Below, piece after piece: positions 1-12,200 of a stretch of DNA of 64,000 bases. The notes under the pieces are model-generated. The model did not search any database. It worked only from the letters and a program-made list of their open reading frames with translations, and was not told the DNA's origin. Each line of letters starts with the position of its first letter. Positions within the stretch are counted from its first letter, which is position 1. This DNA comes from Zeugodacus cucurbitae. Lineage: Eukaryota > Arthropoda > Insecta > Diptera > Tephritidae. The position numbers were made by a program, and so were the translations under genes. The DNA is taken from contig NC_071670.1 in assembly GCF_028554725.1 (NCBI RefSeq), positions 55,086,501 through 55,150,500 on the forward strand, given 5' to 3'.

Positions 1-46
1 ATGTACAGAGACCTAAACTCTGGTCCATATTTGCATCAGAAAGCGC
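1..46 (-). CDS. wapl: wapl coding exon 3, first 15 codons
   Basis: After the acceptor TTCACTCAACAG (ending at 47) the frame reads ALSDANMDQSLGLCT, the expected continuation of the WAPL domain after VVTKFFK. The exon is cut by the window start. The intron before it is only 87 nt. Confidence 0.9.
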
Positions 47-3000
47 CTGTTGAGTGAACGAGTTTAAGAAAATTAGTTTTACATACCGTTTTTTGGAATC
101 AAAAAAATATTCGGAGATTCGTTTATAGCTTACCTTGAAAAACTTGGTAACCACGCCATGTGCGCGCACGTGCATACGAAACGTGGGTATCATACACTTG
201 GACGCTAGTTGCAGTGCGGACAAGCACCGCGTCGGCGTTGGATTATGTGGTTGCAGCGCATCCAATATGTACTCGACATCGTCATCCATCTCTTGATATT
301 CACCGATTTCCTGTATTTGATGCGCCGTCTTCACATTGCGCACAACTGTGTAGAAGCCTTTAGCCTTGCGATCCACTTTCACACTCGTCACCGAATCGCT
401 CGGCGCATCTATATCCATATCATAGGGGCTGTTGGAGCGTATTTGCGCATTGTTGGCTTTCGTTACTCGTGTAAGCTTGCCAATAGCGGGACTATTATCA
501 CGCGATATCGCGTTTGGACTGAGGTCCTCACTGAAGTCATCGAAAATCGCATCGGCCGCTGTGCGCGTTGCCGCAGTCGGTGCAAGTGTTTCGCTCTTTT
601 GCAGTGGTGATGCGTTCGCGTTGTTCGTGTGACTGCCATTCGCTTCGGCATCCCAACTATGTTTGTAGAGATGCCGTTTAGAAGCCGCCGATTGCTCGGT
701 CTGATCGGGTGGCACAAGTGCGCGGCTCTTAAATATGCTGCCTTTTTTCTTAGAGATCACAAGTTTTACAGAACCACGCTGTTGCTCCTCTTCGCCATTT
801 GCACCTGTCGCTGCTTCATTGCAGACACCGTACACAACATGTTCGGCCAAGAGTCCAGCTGTTGGCGATTCGACGACTGCATTGCAATTTACTTGATTGT
901 CTAGTGTTAGTGTACGTTTGAATTTGTCTTTGACTTTGTAGTCACGCCGTGGCGGCGATGACGGTGTTGCACTTGCTGGACGGGTAAGCGAATTGGAATT
1001 GGAGTTGTTGTCATGCAGTTCCAGTGTTGGTGTCAATGAGGCGGTTTGCAGTTGCGCGGATAACTGTGGTGAAATGCAAGTGTTCAAATCATTTGATGCG
1101 GCCGAGTCGTGGTAGTCTATGTTGGCTATTTTAGCGGGTGTGCCGTGTTGTTGTTCCTCCAGTTCTTCGGCCGATGGCTGTAGTACTTGCGTCACTTGTT
1201 GATTCTTACGCTTTCTGCCATAACTACGCGGCGCAGGTGGCGTGCTGCCAGTGAGTGGTGATGTACTGGCGGCACCACTTTTGGTTGCTGCTGCGGCTGC
1301 CTCTTCGGCGGCACCTGCTTTCGCTGACAGACTGGCGGCTATTTTGTTAATATTGTTATTGTTATTATTTACATTATTATTGTTGCCAATGTTACGTGGT
1401 TGGCGACCACGACGAGTGACGGGTGCCGCAGCGATTGCCGGTGTCTCAATACTATCGTTGGTTTGGTGTAATGCAACCTCTGCTGTAGGTACGTTGACCG
1501 ATTCCGTGACATCTTTTTCAGGTGATGCATCGCTGTCGGATGGTGGCGTGGCGTCATCTGTCACAACAGCTATCTTTTTTGGTCGTCCTCTAGTTGGACG
1601 TTTAGTAGTCTCCTCACCAACGGCAGCAGACGCCACAGTAGCAGCTGGTTTGCGTCCTCGTGTTCTGGTTGTTGTAACCGGTTGTGTTTTCTGTGGCGAT
1701 TGGCTACTTTCGTCATCATCTTCCGCATAGTTTGCTCTCGCACCTCGACCTCTCCCTCGTGTGACACGTCGTTTTGTTGTACTTTGTTGTTCGACGTCTT
1801 CTCTTTGAAGTTCTGTCGCTGTTTCTATATCTGGAACATCCATCGGCTCGGCTACGCCGTTTACTTTGGGTTCTTCGAACTCTTGATTAACTGCAGCGAC
1901 AGACTGCAGACTTTCGTCGCCACGCAGTACGGCTAATATATCTTCCTGTAATGGCTCTTCCACCAAATTCGTTGCTCGTTGACTCACTTCACCGTCCATC
2001 ATCATAGATTCTAAACGTGATTCTATATCGGATGGTGGCGCTACCAATGAGGAATGCTGACTCGTTTCTAAATCGCTGGTTATAACACTCGAACCACGAC
2101 TATGTATCACACAACTCTCTTCGTGCACCGCTTGCGCCAATAGCTGTGGTGTACTGTTGCCTTTAGATGAAATGCTGCCCAGTACAGAGGATTGTGAGTC
2201 AAAATCACGTTCCGAAAGAGCAGGAGGAGAAATGACAGTACGTCCTATGGACGTTGGCTGTTGATGTTGTTCTATGTGTGCACTAAATGCCAGATGCGGA
2301 GACGGCGTTTTAAATTCACTGCCTGTCGCAGCAATATTGGCTTGTTCTAAAGCGGCGTGTTTCAAATGTTTATGTTTTTTACTTTTCTGTTTCTTCTCGC
2401 GTTCACCACCAGAGGTACTACCCGACTCAGCGGCGGCTGCGGCTTTCTGTGCTGCTGCAGCAGCTTTGGCTGCCTCGGCTGCTTTTATGGCGTTGCGTAT
2501 CACGTCTGTTTTGATTATAAGTTTTAATCGTTCCTTAGGCGGTTTATCCGGTGAAATCTTCACTGTTGAGTAATTAATTTCGGATGGATCTTCAGAGTTT
2601 TGTTGCGATACGTTGCCAGTTTGAGGCGCGGGAAGTGTAGGCGGCGGCGGCGGCAACACTGGATCGGGAGATGGCGGTCGCAGTGGTTTTACAATGATCT
2701 TTGGCGTACTGTATACCGACGACGTGTGCGTGGAAGGAACTTCTTCTGTAGAGGCTTGGCGAGATTTCAATGGCTCGGTATCGTAGAGTTGATGTGGGGA
2801 TGAGATATTATTGCTCAAAGGTTGTTCTTCACTATCCGTACTCACCAATCGAGAGGTACCCTGAAATGTAAAGAATTTGTTTTTTTTTTTTTTTTTAAAT
2901 TATTGCACTATATAAAACTTCAAAGTACAATTGGATAATTTTATATACAAAAACAAAGTTAAAAAAAAATTACTACTATTTATTCACATTAAAAAGTTAT

Positions 3001-4307
3001 CGTTTTACTGAAGACAACTAACGCGGTGACAAAAAATGCGCGCGTTTTTTACATCTTTTGTTGTTACACTTCGTTCGTGTTTTCTTTTGTGGTTGTTTTT
3101 CTTAAGTTCACTTTGAGTGGTATTTTTTGTTCTTTTTTAGTGTTGTTTCATACAGAGAATTAGAACAACATCTATTGTGAATAGTGGTGAGTTAAAAAAT
3201 CTCCCCTGCTGCTTAACAAGGGGAAGGGGGTTTAGAGGACAAATTAACTATCGAGAGCTGCTCGTATCTACTTTGTATAATCTTTTTTGTTCACTTATTT
3301 CGTTTTTAGCACACATTTGGTAAATAAACTATATTTTATAAACAAATTACCTTGGAAATTCGCAACACTATTGGTGGGTGTTCAGGTGTCTTAGGTGTGT
3401 AACTAGTTGCGACTGTCGTCGATGTTGGTGCTACGCTTCCAAGCAATGTCGCATTTACAGTTGTTGGTGGTGCGGGTGCTGCAGGAGGTGGAAGATCTGG
3501 ATCAGTAGGAGTCGCACCACTTTTTAAGCTATCCTCCGTATTAGTTACGCCAGTATCATCTGATTTAACAGATTTATTTTTCGGATATATGATATCCTTT
3601 TGTGGCGTTGGTATGCGTTCATCTTCATCATCCTCACAGTAGTTAACCACTTTGCGCGCACGGGCAGTAACACGCGAAGGAGTTGCTTCGGGCTTTAATT
3701 TCTTCTCCTCTTTCTTCTTTTTCTGCTTAGTTTCGCTAACCGGCTTACTGGAACCTAACGTAGCAATATCCCCAGTGACATTATCATCCTCCAACGCCGG
3801 TGTTTGCTTTGCAACTGCTTTCTTCGGCGATTTCTTTTTACGCTCGCCGGAATTTGCTTTTGGTAATTTCAATTTAATTGGTTCACGCACAGGAGTACCA
3901 ATTGAACCGGCATTTGAAGTTCCAGCCGAAAAACTTTCACGTATAGGCGAGGCCGGCGTTCTAGGCATATTCTGTATTATTTGTGCAATCACTTCAGGCG
4001 GCGCCGTATTACGTGATTTAAAAAATTTCTTAGGTTTTGGGGGTTCCGGTACAGATGGTGACATGTCATCGTCAAGCAACGATGCTGGACTTTGAGCAGG
4101 ACTTGCTGCTGCAGCCGCGGCGGCAGCTGCCGCTGCTACGGCTGGTGATAATGCAGCTAAAGCATAGGTACGGGTGGATGTAAAGCCTATTTTGCCCCAT
4201 TTACCAACCGTACCGACGGAGCGTGCCACAGTTGGACGATTGGTACTTTCCTCACCTTTGCAAAGTACGTCCAAAGGGACAACTATATTTTTGCCCCAAC
4301 GAGACAT
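1..4307 (-). CDS. wapl: wings apart-like (Wapl) cohesin-release factor, 5' part of gene
   Basis: Wapl opens the cohesin ring with Pds5 and so removes cohesin from chromosomes; the fly gene is also known for heterochromatin effects. Exons seen: 4307-3351 (residues 1-319), 2860-134 (320-1228) and 46-1 (1229 on, cut by the window edge). All junctions are GT-AG and phase 0. The start MSRWGKNIVVPLD, the segments KPKKFFKSRNTAPPEVIAQI and EHPPIVLRISK, and the following GTSRLVSTDSEE read as the insect Wapl N-terminus from memory of the family. The last ~75 residues of exon 2 (from GFYTVVRNVKTAHQIQ through YILDALQ to VVTKFFK) are the start of the conserved WAPL domain. Between them lies a long disordered, Lys/Ser/Pro/Ala-rich stretch with a poly-Ala run near residue 60, an Asn run and basic RGR motifs. 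About 500 C-terminal residues lie outside the window. Identity is near certain; no alignment was run. Confidence 0.95.
134..2860 (-). CDS. wapl: wapl coding exon 2 (residues 320-1228)
   Basis: A 909-codon open exon. The acceptor is TTTACATTTCAG ending at 2861 and the donor is AAG followed by GTAAGC starting at 133. The reading frame stays open through the whole exon and on to the window edge. It contains a Pro-rich segment, an Ala/Lys-rich helix (IRNAIKAAEAAKAAAAAQKA), RGRGRG near residue 690, AT-hook-like RGR motifs near 720, 743 and 805, an Asn-rich run, and the start of the WAPL domain at about residue 1155. Confidence 0.95.
3351..4307 (-). CDS. wapl: wapl coding exon 1 (residues 1-319)
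   Basis: The ATG at 4307-4305 is chosen because MSRWGKN is the conserved insect Wapl start and the frame runs open to the donor. The exon ends ATTTCCAAG before GTAATTTG at 3350, a standard donor in phase 0. It holds the poly-Ala tract, the FFKSRNTAPPEV block and a Lys-rich KKKKEEKKLKPEA segment. The intron to exon 2 is 490 nt. Confidence 0.95.
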
Positions 4308-6036
4308 TATATTTTTGTTAGTTAATCAATTATGGTGTCAGATGGCGACGTTGTTTGTGTATTGTACAAATTTAACTATTTTTTGTATGTAGGGTTGTTA
4401 TTTTGCATTTGAACTTGAAGTTATGGAACAGCTTGAACTTTTTTATTTCAATTTTTTTGTTTAATAATTATTTGCTAAGTTTGGTTCGCCGACGTTTTGA
4501 AAGTGTACATAATTCACATAGCTTAAGTTTTTTTTCTTAATTTCAAGGGTTGATACAAGTCACAATACAATGCACGTTTTTGAAGTAAATAACTATTGAA
4601 TTCATTATGCATGTGCATGTTTCTTTATATAATTATGCATGTTTTTAAAGTTCAATAAATGTTAAACAGGTTTTTTGTTTTTGTTTTCTTTTATATTTAT
4701 GCAGGCGGCGCATGATAGCCGCGTTTTAATTCACCACAATTGAATTATTTTATTTTCACCTCGACGTCCAGTAAACACAACATAAAACGTCAAAAGTGTT
4801 TTTGTTGTAATTTCATGTAGTTTCCTTTCGGCGCGATTTCAATGGCTCCCCCCAATAAGATTTTCCCCTCATCCAAAAACACTACCACTTTTTTCTCTCC
4901 AGCCACCCAATCAATGGACTCGACCGAAAGCAATAAAACCATAGAACCGCTCAATTATGCTTTGCACACTAATTATATACATTCACATTGATACGTGATC
5001 TATTTTCCAACAACGAGATTCTATTTGTGCAATAAATAACCAACAGTTGCACAAAAATTTACAAATATTTTCAATTTGCTTTCACATTCGTGTTCACTGT
5101 GCCACCGTACCTTTACGTGCTTTTCTTTGTGGGACAGACAGTGAGAGCACACGAAATTTATATCACTTTAAAACAAACAAAACACGTATTTTTCGCCCGC
5201 AAAATACTTGTTAATAATTTTATGCAATATCATTTAACTTTTCCACATAGATTTATTCACTTAAACTGATTTTAAGTTGTTTTAAAAAGAAAATTATTTT
5301 TGGCGAGGTTTACTGCTTTTATGTATCGGAGCCATTTTTATTTTCTCGTTCCTTATTCACCACAACGACAGTATTGCCATTTGCAATGTAATGTCAAACT
5401 GATTATTTTGTGAATTGAGGAATTATGGATTTGAGAAAGAGATATAAAAATTTGTAGATATAATAACCAAAACTGATTTTTTTGCAAAAAAAAAACATTT
5501 ATCGATTTAAACAAATTACATTATTTTGCAATTATGTGCATAATTTCAGAAAAAGTTATGACAACATTCCAGCTGTCAGTTATAGACTTTGAAAGTTGTA
5601 TTTATATGCTGTGTGGCGCAGTGTTAGTAGATTTTGTTATTTTATTTCAGTTTTATTATTATTAAACTTATTTATGGTATCAAAAATATATATTATTCAA
5701 TTTATTACAATTTTTCTCATATTCATGTGAAATTTACACTAACTAATTAATTGTTTGGATCTTCCTGACATTTTTCCGAGTACACGAACAGTGTTGGTGA
5801 TCGTTAAAAACAAGAGTTTTGATCATACAAGGCTGTTGTATAGATATGAGTTGGCTCAATACTACTTCAGAAAGGAGCACTTTATAGACTACTTCAATAT
5901 TCCACAAATGAACCCTTTGGATTAAAAAACTTTTATACGGACACTACACATCAATGTTTATAAAGCTGTATATATACATATTTTTTGCTCTACTAATACA
6001 TTTATGCAATAATTGAATCCTAAATTAATTATAATA
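4308..6036 (-). promoter_or_regulatory. wapl 5' flank and untranslated leader (not resolved)
   Basis: This stretch lies between the wapl start codon and the lipocalin 3' end and must hold the wapl leader and promoter. It is A+T-rich with poly-T runs and has no long open frame on either strand. I could not fix a transcription start or leader intron from sequence alone. The part at about 4700-5160 is somewhat richer in G+C, which would suit the promoter. Confidence 0.4.
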
Positions 6037-6042
6037 TTTATT
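6037..6042 (-). terminator. polyadenylation signal of the lipocalin gene
   Basis: A canonical AATAAA on the minus strand, 63 nt past the stop codon at 6107-6105. It is the first such hexamer after the stop, so it is the likely cleavage signal. The surrounding DNA is A+T-rich, so a chance match cannot be excluded. Confidence 0.5.
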
Positions 6043-6104
6043 GAATACTTTTATGTCTACGTATATTTTTAGTATTATACACAAATCTTCTTAAGAAGTA
6101 TGGC

Positions 6105-6270
6105 TCAGGTTTTTAACATAAGTTTGACCTTATTCTCCTTCTCTGACTCCTTCTCTTCGTTTAGTATATAGGCAAGAGGATCATCATTGACCGATTCCAT
6201 TAAATGTAGGCACGTCTGATTAATCGGAAACATAAACGACAAGTCAATATCGTAGCGTGGTAGCTTTTCT
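6105..6270 (-). CDS. Karl: lipocalin exon 5: C-terminus (residues 185-239)
   Basis: Starts after TTCATTTTTTAG. It completes Arg185 and reads EKLPRYDIDLSFMFPINQTC, then a charged tail ending KLMLKT and TGA at 6107-6105. Confidence 0.9.
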
Positions 6271-9200
6271 CTAAAAAATGAAGCAGGTTATGGATTTAAT
6301 AATAATTTTAATGTTATAAATGAAAGATATCTACATTATATGTGTGTTATGACATAATTACCCACATTTTAATACAAAAAATTATTTACTATTTTTATAA
6401 AAATATACGAATAAAGCATAAATTAAAAATACCTCAAGAAGTTTATAACGTTATCGCCCAGTTGCGGTTCTCGCGACAACAACAACGCCGATAAATAACG
6501 CGGTGATTTTTTCTTTTCTGCACAATGCATTATTAGGCTCCACGATTTGTAGTCCGTATCGATGACGTAAGTATTGTAGATGCCCTCATCTGTGTGAAAA
6601 AAAAAATATTGAATTAGTACTTTGTAGAAAAAGGGATAAATATTTATATAATTAATGCATAAAATGATGAAATGTTTCAAAATAATATAATTTCACAAAG
6701 AACACATTATATCGGGAGGTGTTCATAATCTCACATTTTATAAGAAAATTGCTTGAGAAGCTGATTAGCACTTAATAGGAATGGTTTTTTGAAAGTATTA
6801 TATGAAATAATTTATTTTTCAAGAATTTCATTTCAATTCGGCTTAAGAACATAGTATCTATATTTGCTATTCTATTTGGAAGTATCCTTATATACTATAT
6901 CTTTAATATTATTATTTAATAATAGTTTTGCTTACAAATATCCTCGGTGTGCATCCAGTGCGCTGGCGTTTCGAAATCCGGTATGAACCAGGTAATGTTG
7001 CCTTGTAATTTTTCACGTAATGGATCTTCGGCGAAAATGTAACTGAAATTCATGGTTATCTAAAAGGAAAAAAATCGAATTATATAAAAAATATTTGTGT
7101 ATTAGATAATTGAAATAAAAATTCGTATTAAATAATTTTGGATTTAAAATTCACAGCATTAACTTATTGTATCTATATATATATATATATGAATTCATTC
7201 TCATTTGTCATACATACATATATATTTAGCTTGTTGCGTACTTGAACTATTTTCGCTCAAATGAAGGCCGATCATTATCTCTTTTAGCGCCACTAAAAAT
7301 AGTGTAAATATACTTCTTTCTATGCATATAAATATATTTTCACGATTAAAGAGCTAAAATTTAAAGAAAGTGTAGTCAAGAAATCTAAGAAATCAGTGTG
7401 TACAATAAAAACTTAATTGAATAATAATTAATAATTGAGTTTGCACTGGAAGCATGAATTAATGACCTCTTATATTAAAATTAAGGTAAATATAAGATAT
7501 TTTAAAGTGAAAGGGATGAGTTTTTTTCCAAAAATAGGCGTCAATCATTTCTCTTTGTAGAATAGCAGCTTTCAAAAGCGCTTAATTGAGTCAGTTAGCA
7601 TTTTTCTTTATACACATTAAAGTAGACAATTTGTTAAATGACTTAATTTATTTTTTATATTGTTTTAATTAATCAATAAAAACCAACAATGCTTCAAATA
7701 GGGTTTAAAACCTTCCTTTGTCGTATAATATCAGTCAAGTCGCAATTGTCTTGAAAAATATTAGTAAAAAGCTTTGATATATGGTCTCAGTATTTAGTAC
7801 TTACATGTTGATCCTCGGCGGAGAAGGTAAAATCGCTTTGCATGCAGGCATATTCTGGTAACTCTTCTGTCGATGCATAATACTGGACTACATACCAGAA
7901 TCCCATCATGGACTCGAGATCAAAATTGCGTATGGCACGAACCTGCAATGAAAAAATTTTAATATTAATATGCTAAATAAAAAAATTAACGGAAATAAAT
8001 ATATAATCAGTTAAAGACCATGTAAAGATATTACAATATTTGTTTCATATGATTGTCCAGCTATGGATGCTTTTCCTTATTTGAGTCTGCGAAGTAATTT
8101 CGGTTTAACAAGATGGACCTTAGTAGGTCCCGAAATTGACGTCTTATTACAAGGTCTAAGTAAAGTAACAAATATGAATCGGACGCTCTGTGGAGGCTTT
8201 GGGGCCTGTGTTTGTTATGGACTATCTAAAAAGATAGTTTTATTGTGAGGAAGTTCGATTGGTATTTCCGACCAGGCATCTTAAGTCTCGGATTGAAAAG
8301 TCTCATGAAAAATGGACACTGGGTGAAGATGCTCGAATGTAGTTCCATTAGAGATACAACAGACTCCGTCCTCTTGAAGATAACGAATGCTGGCTCAGTT
8401 TTATAGATTTATACAACAGATTCATTCACTGAAAATCCAAATAGCAAAATCTCAGAAAGACATTGTACAAAGAGGGGTACGTCGTGGAGTATATAAAAAG
8501 AAACCGAGACGTAATTATGATACGAAAGAGAGGTAGAGGCGGAGAAATTTGTGAGAAGAACACAAAACCTGAGTACCTTAAGTTAGGATCATACTTATAG
8601 GCGGACCGGTTCTTCTACTGCTGAATGAAGAGAACAGTAAATTGCACGGAGAGGGAATTGAAGCTGTCTTTCCAAACCAGTACGATGAAAATCAAGTTCC
8701 ATTACTCATCTAGAGAAAGTAAAAAGGTTTTTTGAGACGATGAATAATAGATTTAGCTCCTCAAGACGAAGATGAGAATGGAGTTTATTAATGACTTTGG
8801 AAGATATGAAGATTATTGAAATTTAGATGACCGCTCCTAAAACAAAAATTTGTCTAAAAGCAAAAGTGTAAAGGGTATTTACTGCCTCCCGTCAAACGTA
8901 TCTTCATTACTTTTTCTTTCGCTGCATTTCACTTATGAACATTAAAAAATGGCAATTATCCAACGCCCACTAGAATTTTCAAGTAGACAAGTTGATGAGT
9001 GCATTTTTTTTTTGCTGGCGACAATAGCAACAACAACAACAACAGCTGAAGGAATTCAACAAAATGGATCACATTTCGAATGCGCAAACGCGTTGGCATT
9101 CCGTAGGCCGTGGCCATGAATTCGGAGGCTATCTTGAGAGCGTCGCGCGCTCAGACTTGGCCACTTAGAAAGTGTGATTGATTTTTTGGTGCGGCCAAAA

Positions 9201-12200
9201 CGGGACGTCGCCCAACGCATGCGCGCGCGCACATACATACATACAGAAACTACAACAACAATCACATAGATGCTGGCGCTTGACTTGGCTTGACCAAGTT
9301 GGCGGTGGTAAACAGCAGCAGCGATTTGCGCGTCTGCGCGCGCTCGTTTCTTTTCCGTCATTCTGATAAATGTGCAATGTCGCGTGTGCCGCATATTGAT
9401 GAGATTCCATTTGATGAAAAACGTATTTACATTAAAATTTTCTATTTTTGTTTTTTGCATTACTCTACTGGCGTGGTAGACTTCGTTGTTGTCGTTGTTG
9501 TGATAGTAGCTGTCGCTCAAGCCAAAGGTATTTAGAATGCGAGCGCATGCGGTCACAACAGCAGCCGCATCAGCAATTCAACCATCCATCCATCCATCCA
9601 TGTGTGTGTGCCACCATCCATCCAGATTAGTACGCGGCGCGCAGCTTTGGCGCAGAGGGGAGTGAGCGGATTATGTGTGTGTGTGGCATGTTTGGGCGTA
9701 CTGCCAAGTGCAGAAAAGAAAGTGTATATTTGGAATTATTTGGAATTGCTATTTTCTGTTTCAGTGGCCGCTTGACATCGCTTACAAACACACACACACA
9801 CAAGCACATATGTCTGTATTGCCAACGGCATCTCTCGCCCGGCAAGTGATGCGCGATCGACAGTCGCCAGTTGCCTAGCACGTCGCTGTGATCTAGTTTG
9901 TTTGCAAAACAGCAAAAAGAAACGACAGGTGATCCACCACCAAAAACAAATGTAGACAAATCGTTACTTTGGCAAATTTGTATGGTAGGAGTGTTTCACA
10001 TTGTGGAATGTAAATTATTTAGAACAAAATCGAAAATGCAGCGCAAAATTTGCATACTTTAATTGAATGTGCCATTTGGCACCAATCTTATGATTTATGT
10101 GATTAATTGCCAATTCATTGCATCGGTTATTGTTTGGGTAAAAGCTTTTGGAAGTAGTTGAAATTTTGATTTTGGTTGTACACAATATGCTAGAGGAGGT
10201 TATAGTAGCGTTTCGAATTCAATATTTTTAAAGGCTAGTATCTAGACCTACACAAAAATCAACGAAATGTTATATTTTTTTATGATTTTGTGTTCATTTA
10301 AATTAAGAATATTGACCATACAAAACGAAGTCCAAATTAAAACCAGCCAAGAACTGTACTCTGATATAATCTCCTCCAGACTATTTGTGGATCATTTTAT
10401 CTCGCTCGAACAACTACATGCCTTTCTTCTTTTCATTTCAATCAGTAATCGCATATTGAAGTCAATCAAAAACGAAAAGAGCCGCCAATATTACATCCCT
10501 TTCGAAATTCTCGTGCATAATAAAGGGTTTTTCAAATGGGACACTGGAAAGTAGACCGATAGGGACAGCAAACGACGACATATTTTTGCTCGCTCTTTTG
10601 ATACTTCTCTTCAGTAAGGTTTGCCACTTCATCATGGAAAGGTCCATGGTCCAACAACGAGTCGAAGTGATTAAAATTTTCTACCGAAATTCGGAGTCAG
10701 TGGCTCAACTTTAAGAACGCTACGTCCAATTTATAGTCGTCATAATCGCCCTGTCCGATCCACAATTGAGCATCTAGTGGAATAATTTGAATCCACAGGC
10801 ACAGTACAAAATGTTCCCGAAATGAAATAAATATTGCTGCCGCTAGCGCATTAATTGAGAAAGATCCAAATCATGTCTCTTTGATATCGTTGTGGTGAAT
10901 TTTTCGGCCTACATCCTTACAAGATCAAATTGACGCAAGAACTGAAGTCGCTTGACCACCAGAATCGTCGTATGTTTATGAATTGGGCTGAGGAACAACT
11001 TGAAAATGATTCGGATTTTCATCGAAAAGTCATCTTCAGCGATGAGGCTCATTTCTGGCTGAATGGCTTCGTCAATAAGCAAAGTATGCTTTATTGGTCA
11101 GGCAGCAATCCACAAGAACTCCATGAGTCACCATTGCATCCCGAACTTGCGCCGTACTTCTTCCGTGATGATCAAGACGTACGGCACGTTACTGTGAATA
11201 GGAATCGCTACCGCTCAATGATAGCCGAATATTTTTTTACCGAATTGGATTATATGGACTTGGACAATATGTGGTTCCAACAGGACGGCGTCACAAGCCA
11301 CACAGCGAATGTTACAATCGATTTATTGGAAACCAAATTTGGTGAACGTGTTATCTCACGAAATGGCTCAGTCAATTTGCCGCCTCGGTCGTGCGATTTG
11401 ACGCCGTTAGACTATTTCCTGTGGAGCTGACGTAGCTATGGTCTGTGCCAAAAAGCCAGCGACGATTAAAGAAATTCGTACGAATTTCGATGTCAAATTG
11501 CAGCAGTATCGGCTGATTTAGGCTTGAAAACCGTCGAAAACTGCTACATCGACTGTACTTTCATAGGTATAAAGAATATGTATAAAGCCCTACAGAGCCC
11601 GTATCTGGCAATACTGTACACCCTTGAAAGGTTTTGATATAACCTACAAAACGAAGCTATGCATGATTAGTTTGGATATTGCGTTCAACAGTTATATACG
11701 TGTAAACATGGAGTTCACTAACGCCGAAATTCGCGTTATTTTAAGGTTTTCCTTCGTTAAAGGCATATCCGCTAAAGATACGATCAGTGAGATGGATGGT
11801 GTTTTGGGGAGTGGTACTCTATAACTTCGAACTGCGGAGAAATGGTTTCGACGATTCAGAGCGGGTGAAAACGACACCATGGATAGGCCAGCCGGCGGAA
11901 GATCTGTAACGGCGAATACCGATCAAATCATGGAAAACATCGAGTTAGACTGCGATATGCTGCTGAAACGGAACGAACTCGACCCAGTTTTGAAGCGGCT
12001 GGTGACTGGTGATAAAAAATTGATCACATACGACAATATCAAGCGAAAATGGTCGTGGTCGAAGGCAGGTGAATCGTCCCAAACAGTGGCCAAGCCGGGA
12101 TTGACGGCCAGGAAGGTTTTGCTGTGTGTTTGGTGGGATAGACTATGATCCAGACTATGGCCAGACGCTTAATTCTACCATCTACTGCGATCAACTGGAC

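Noticed and set aside
160..1936. Plus-strand open frames of 60-160 codons over the first 2.6 kb
   Set aside because: They are antisense shadows of wapl exon 2, whose minus-strand frame is open for 909 codons with family-matching residues.
3652..4095. 147-codon plus-strand frame
   Set aside because: Antisense of wapl exon 1; the product has no domain and mirrors the Lys/Pro codons of Wapl.
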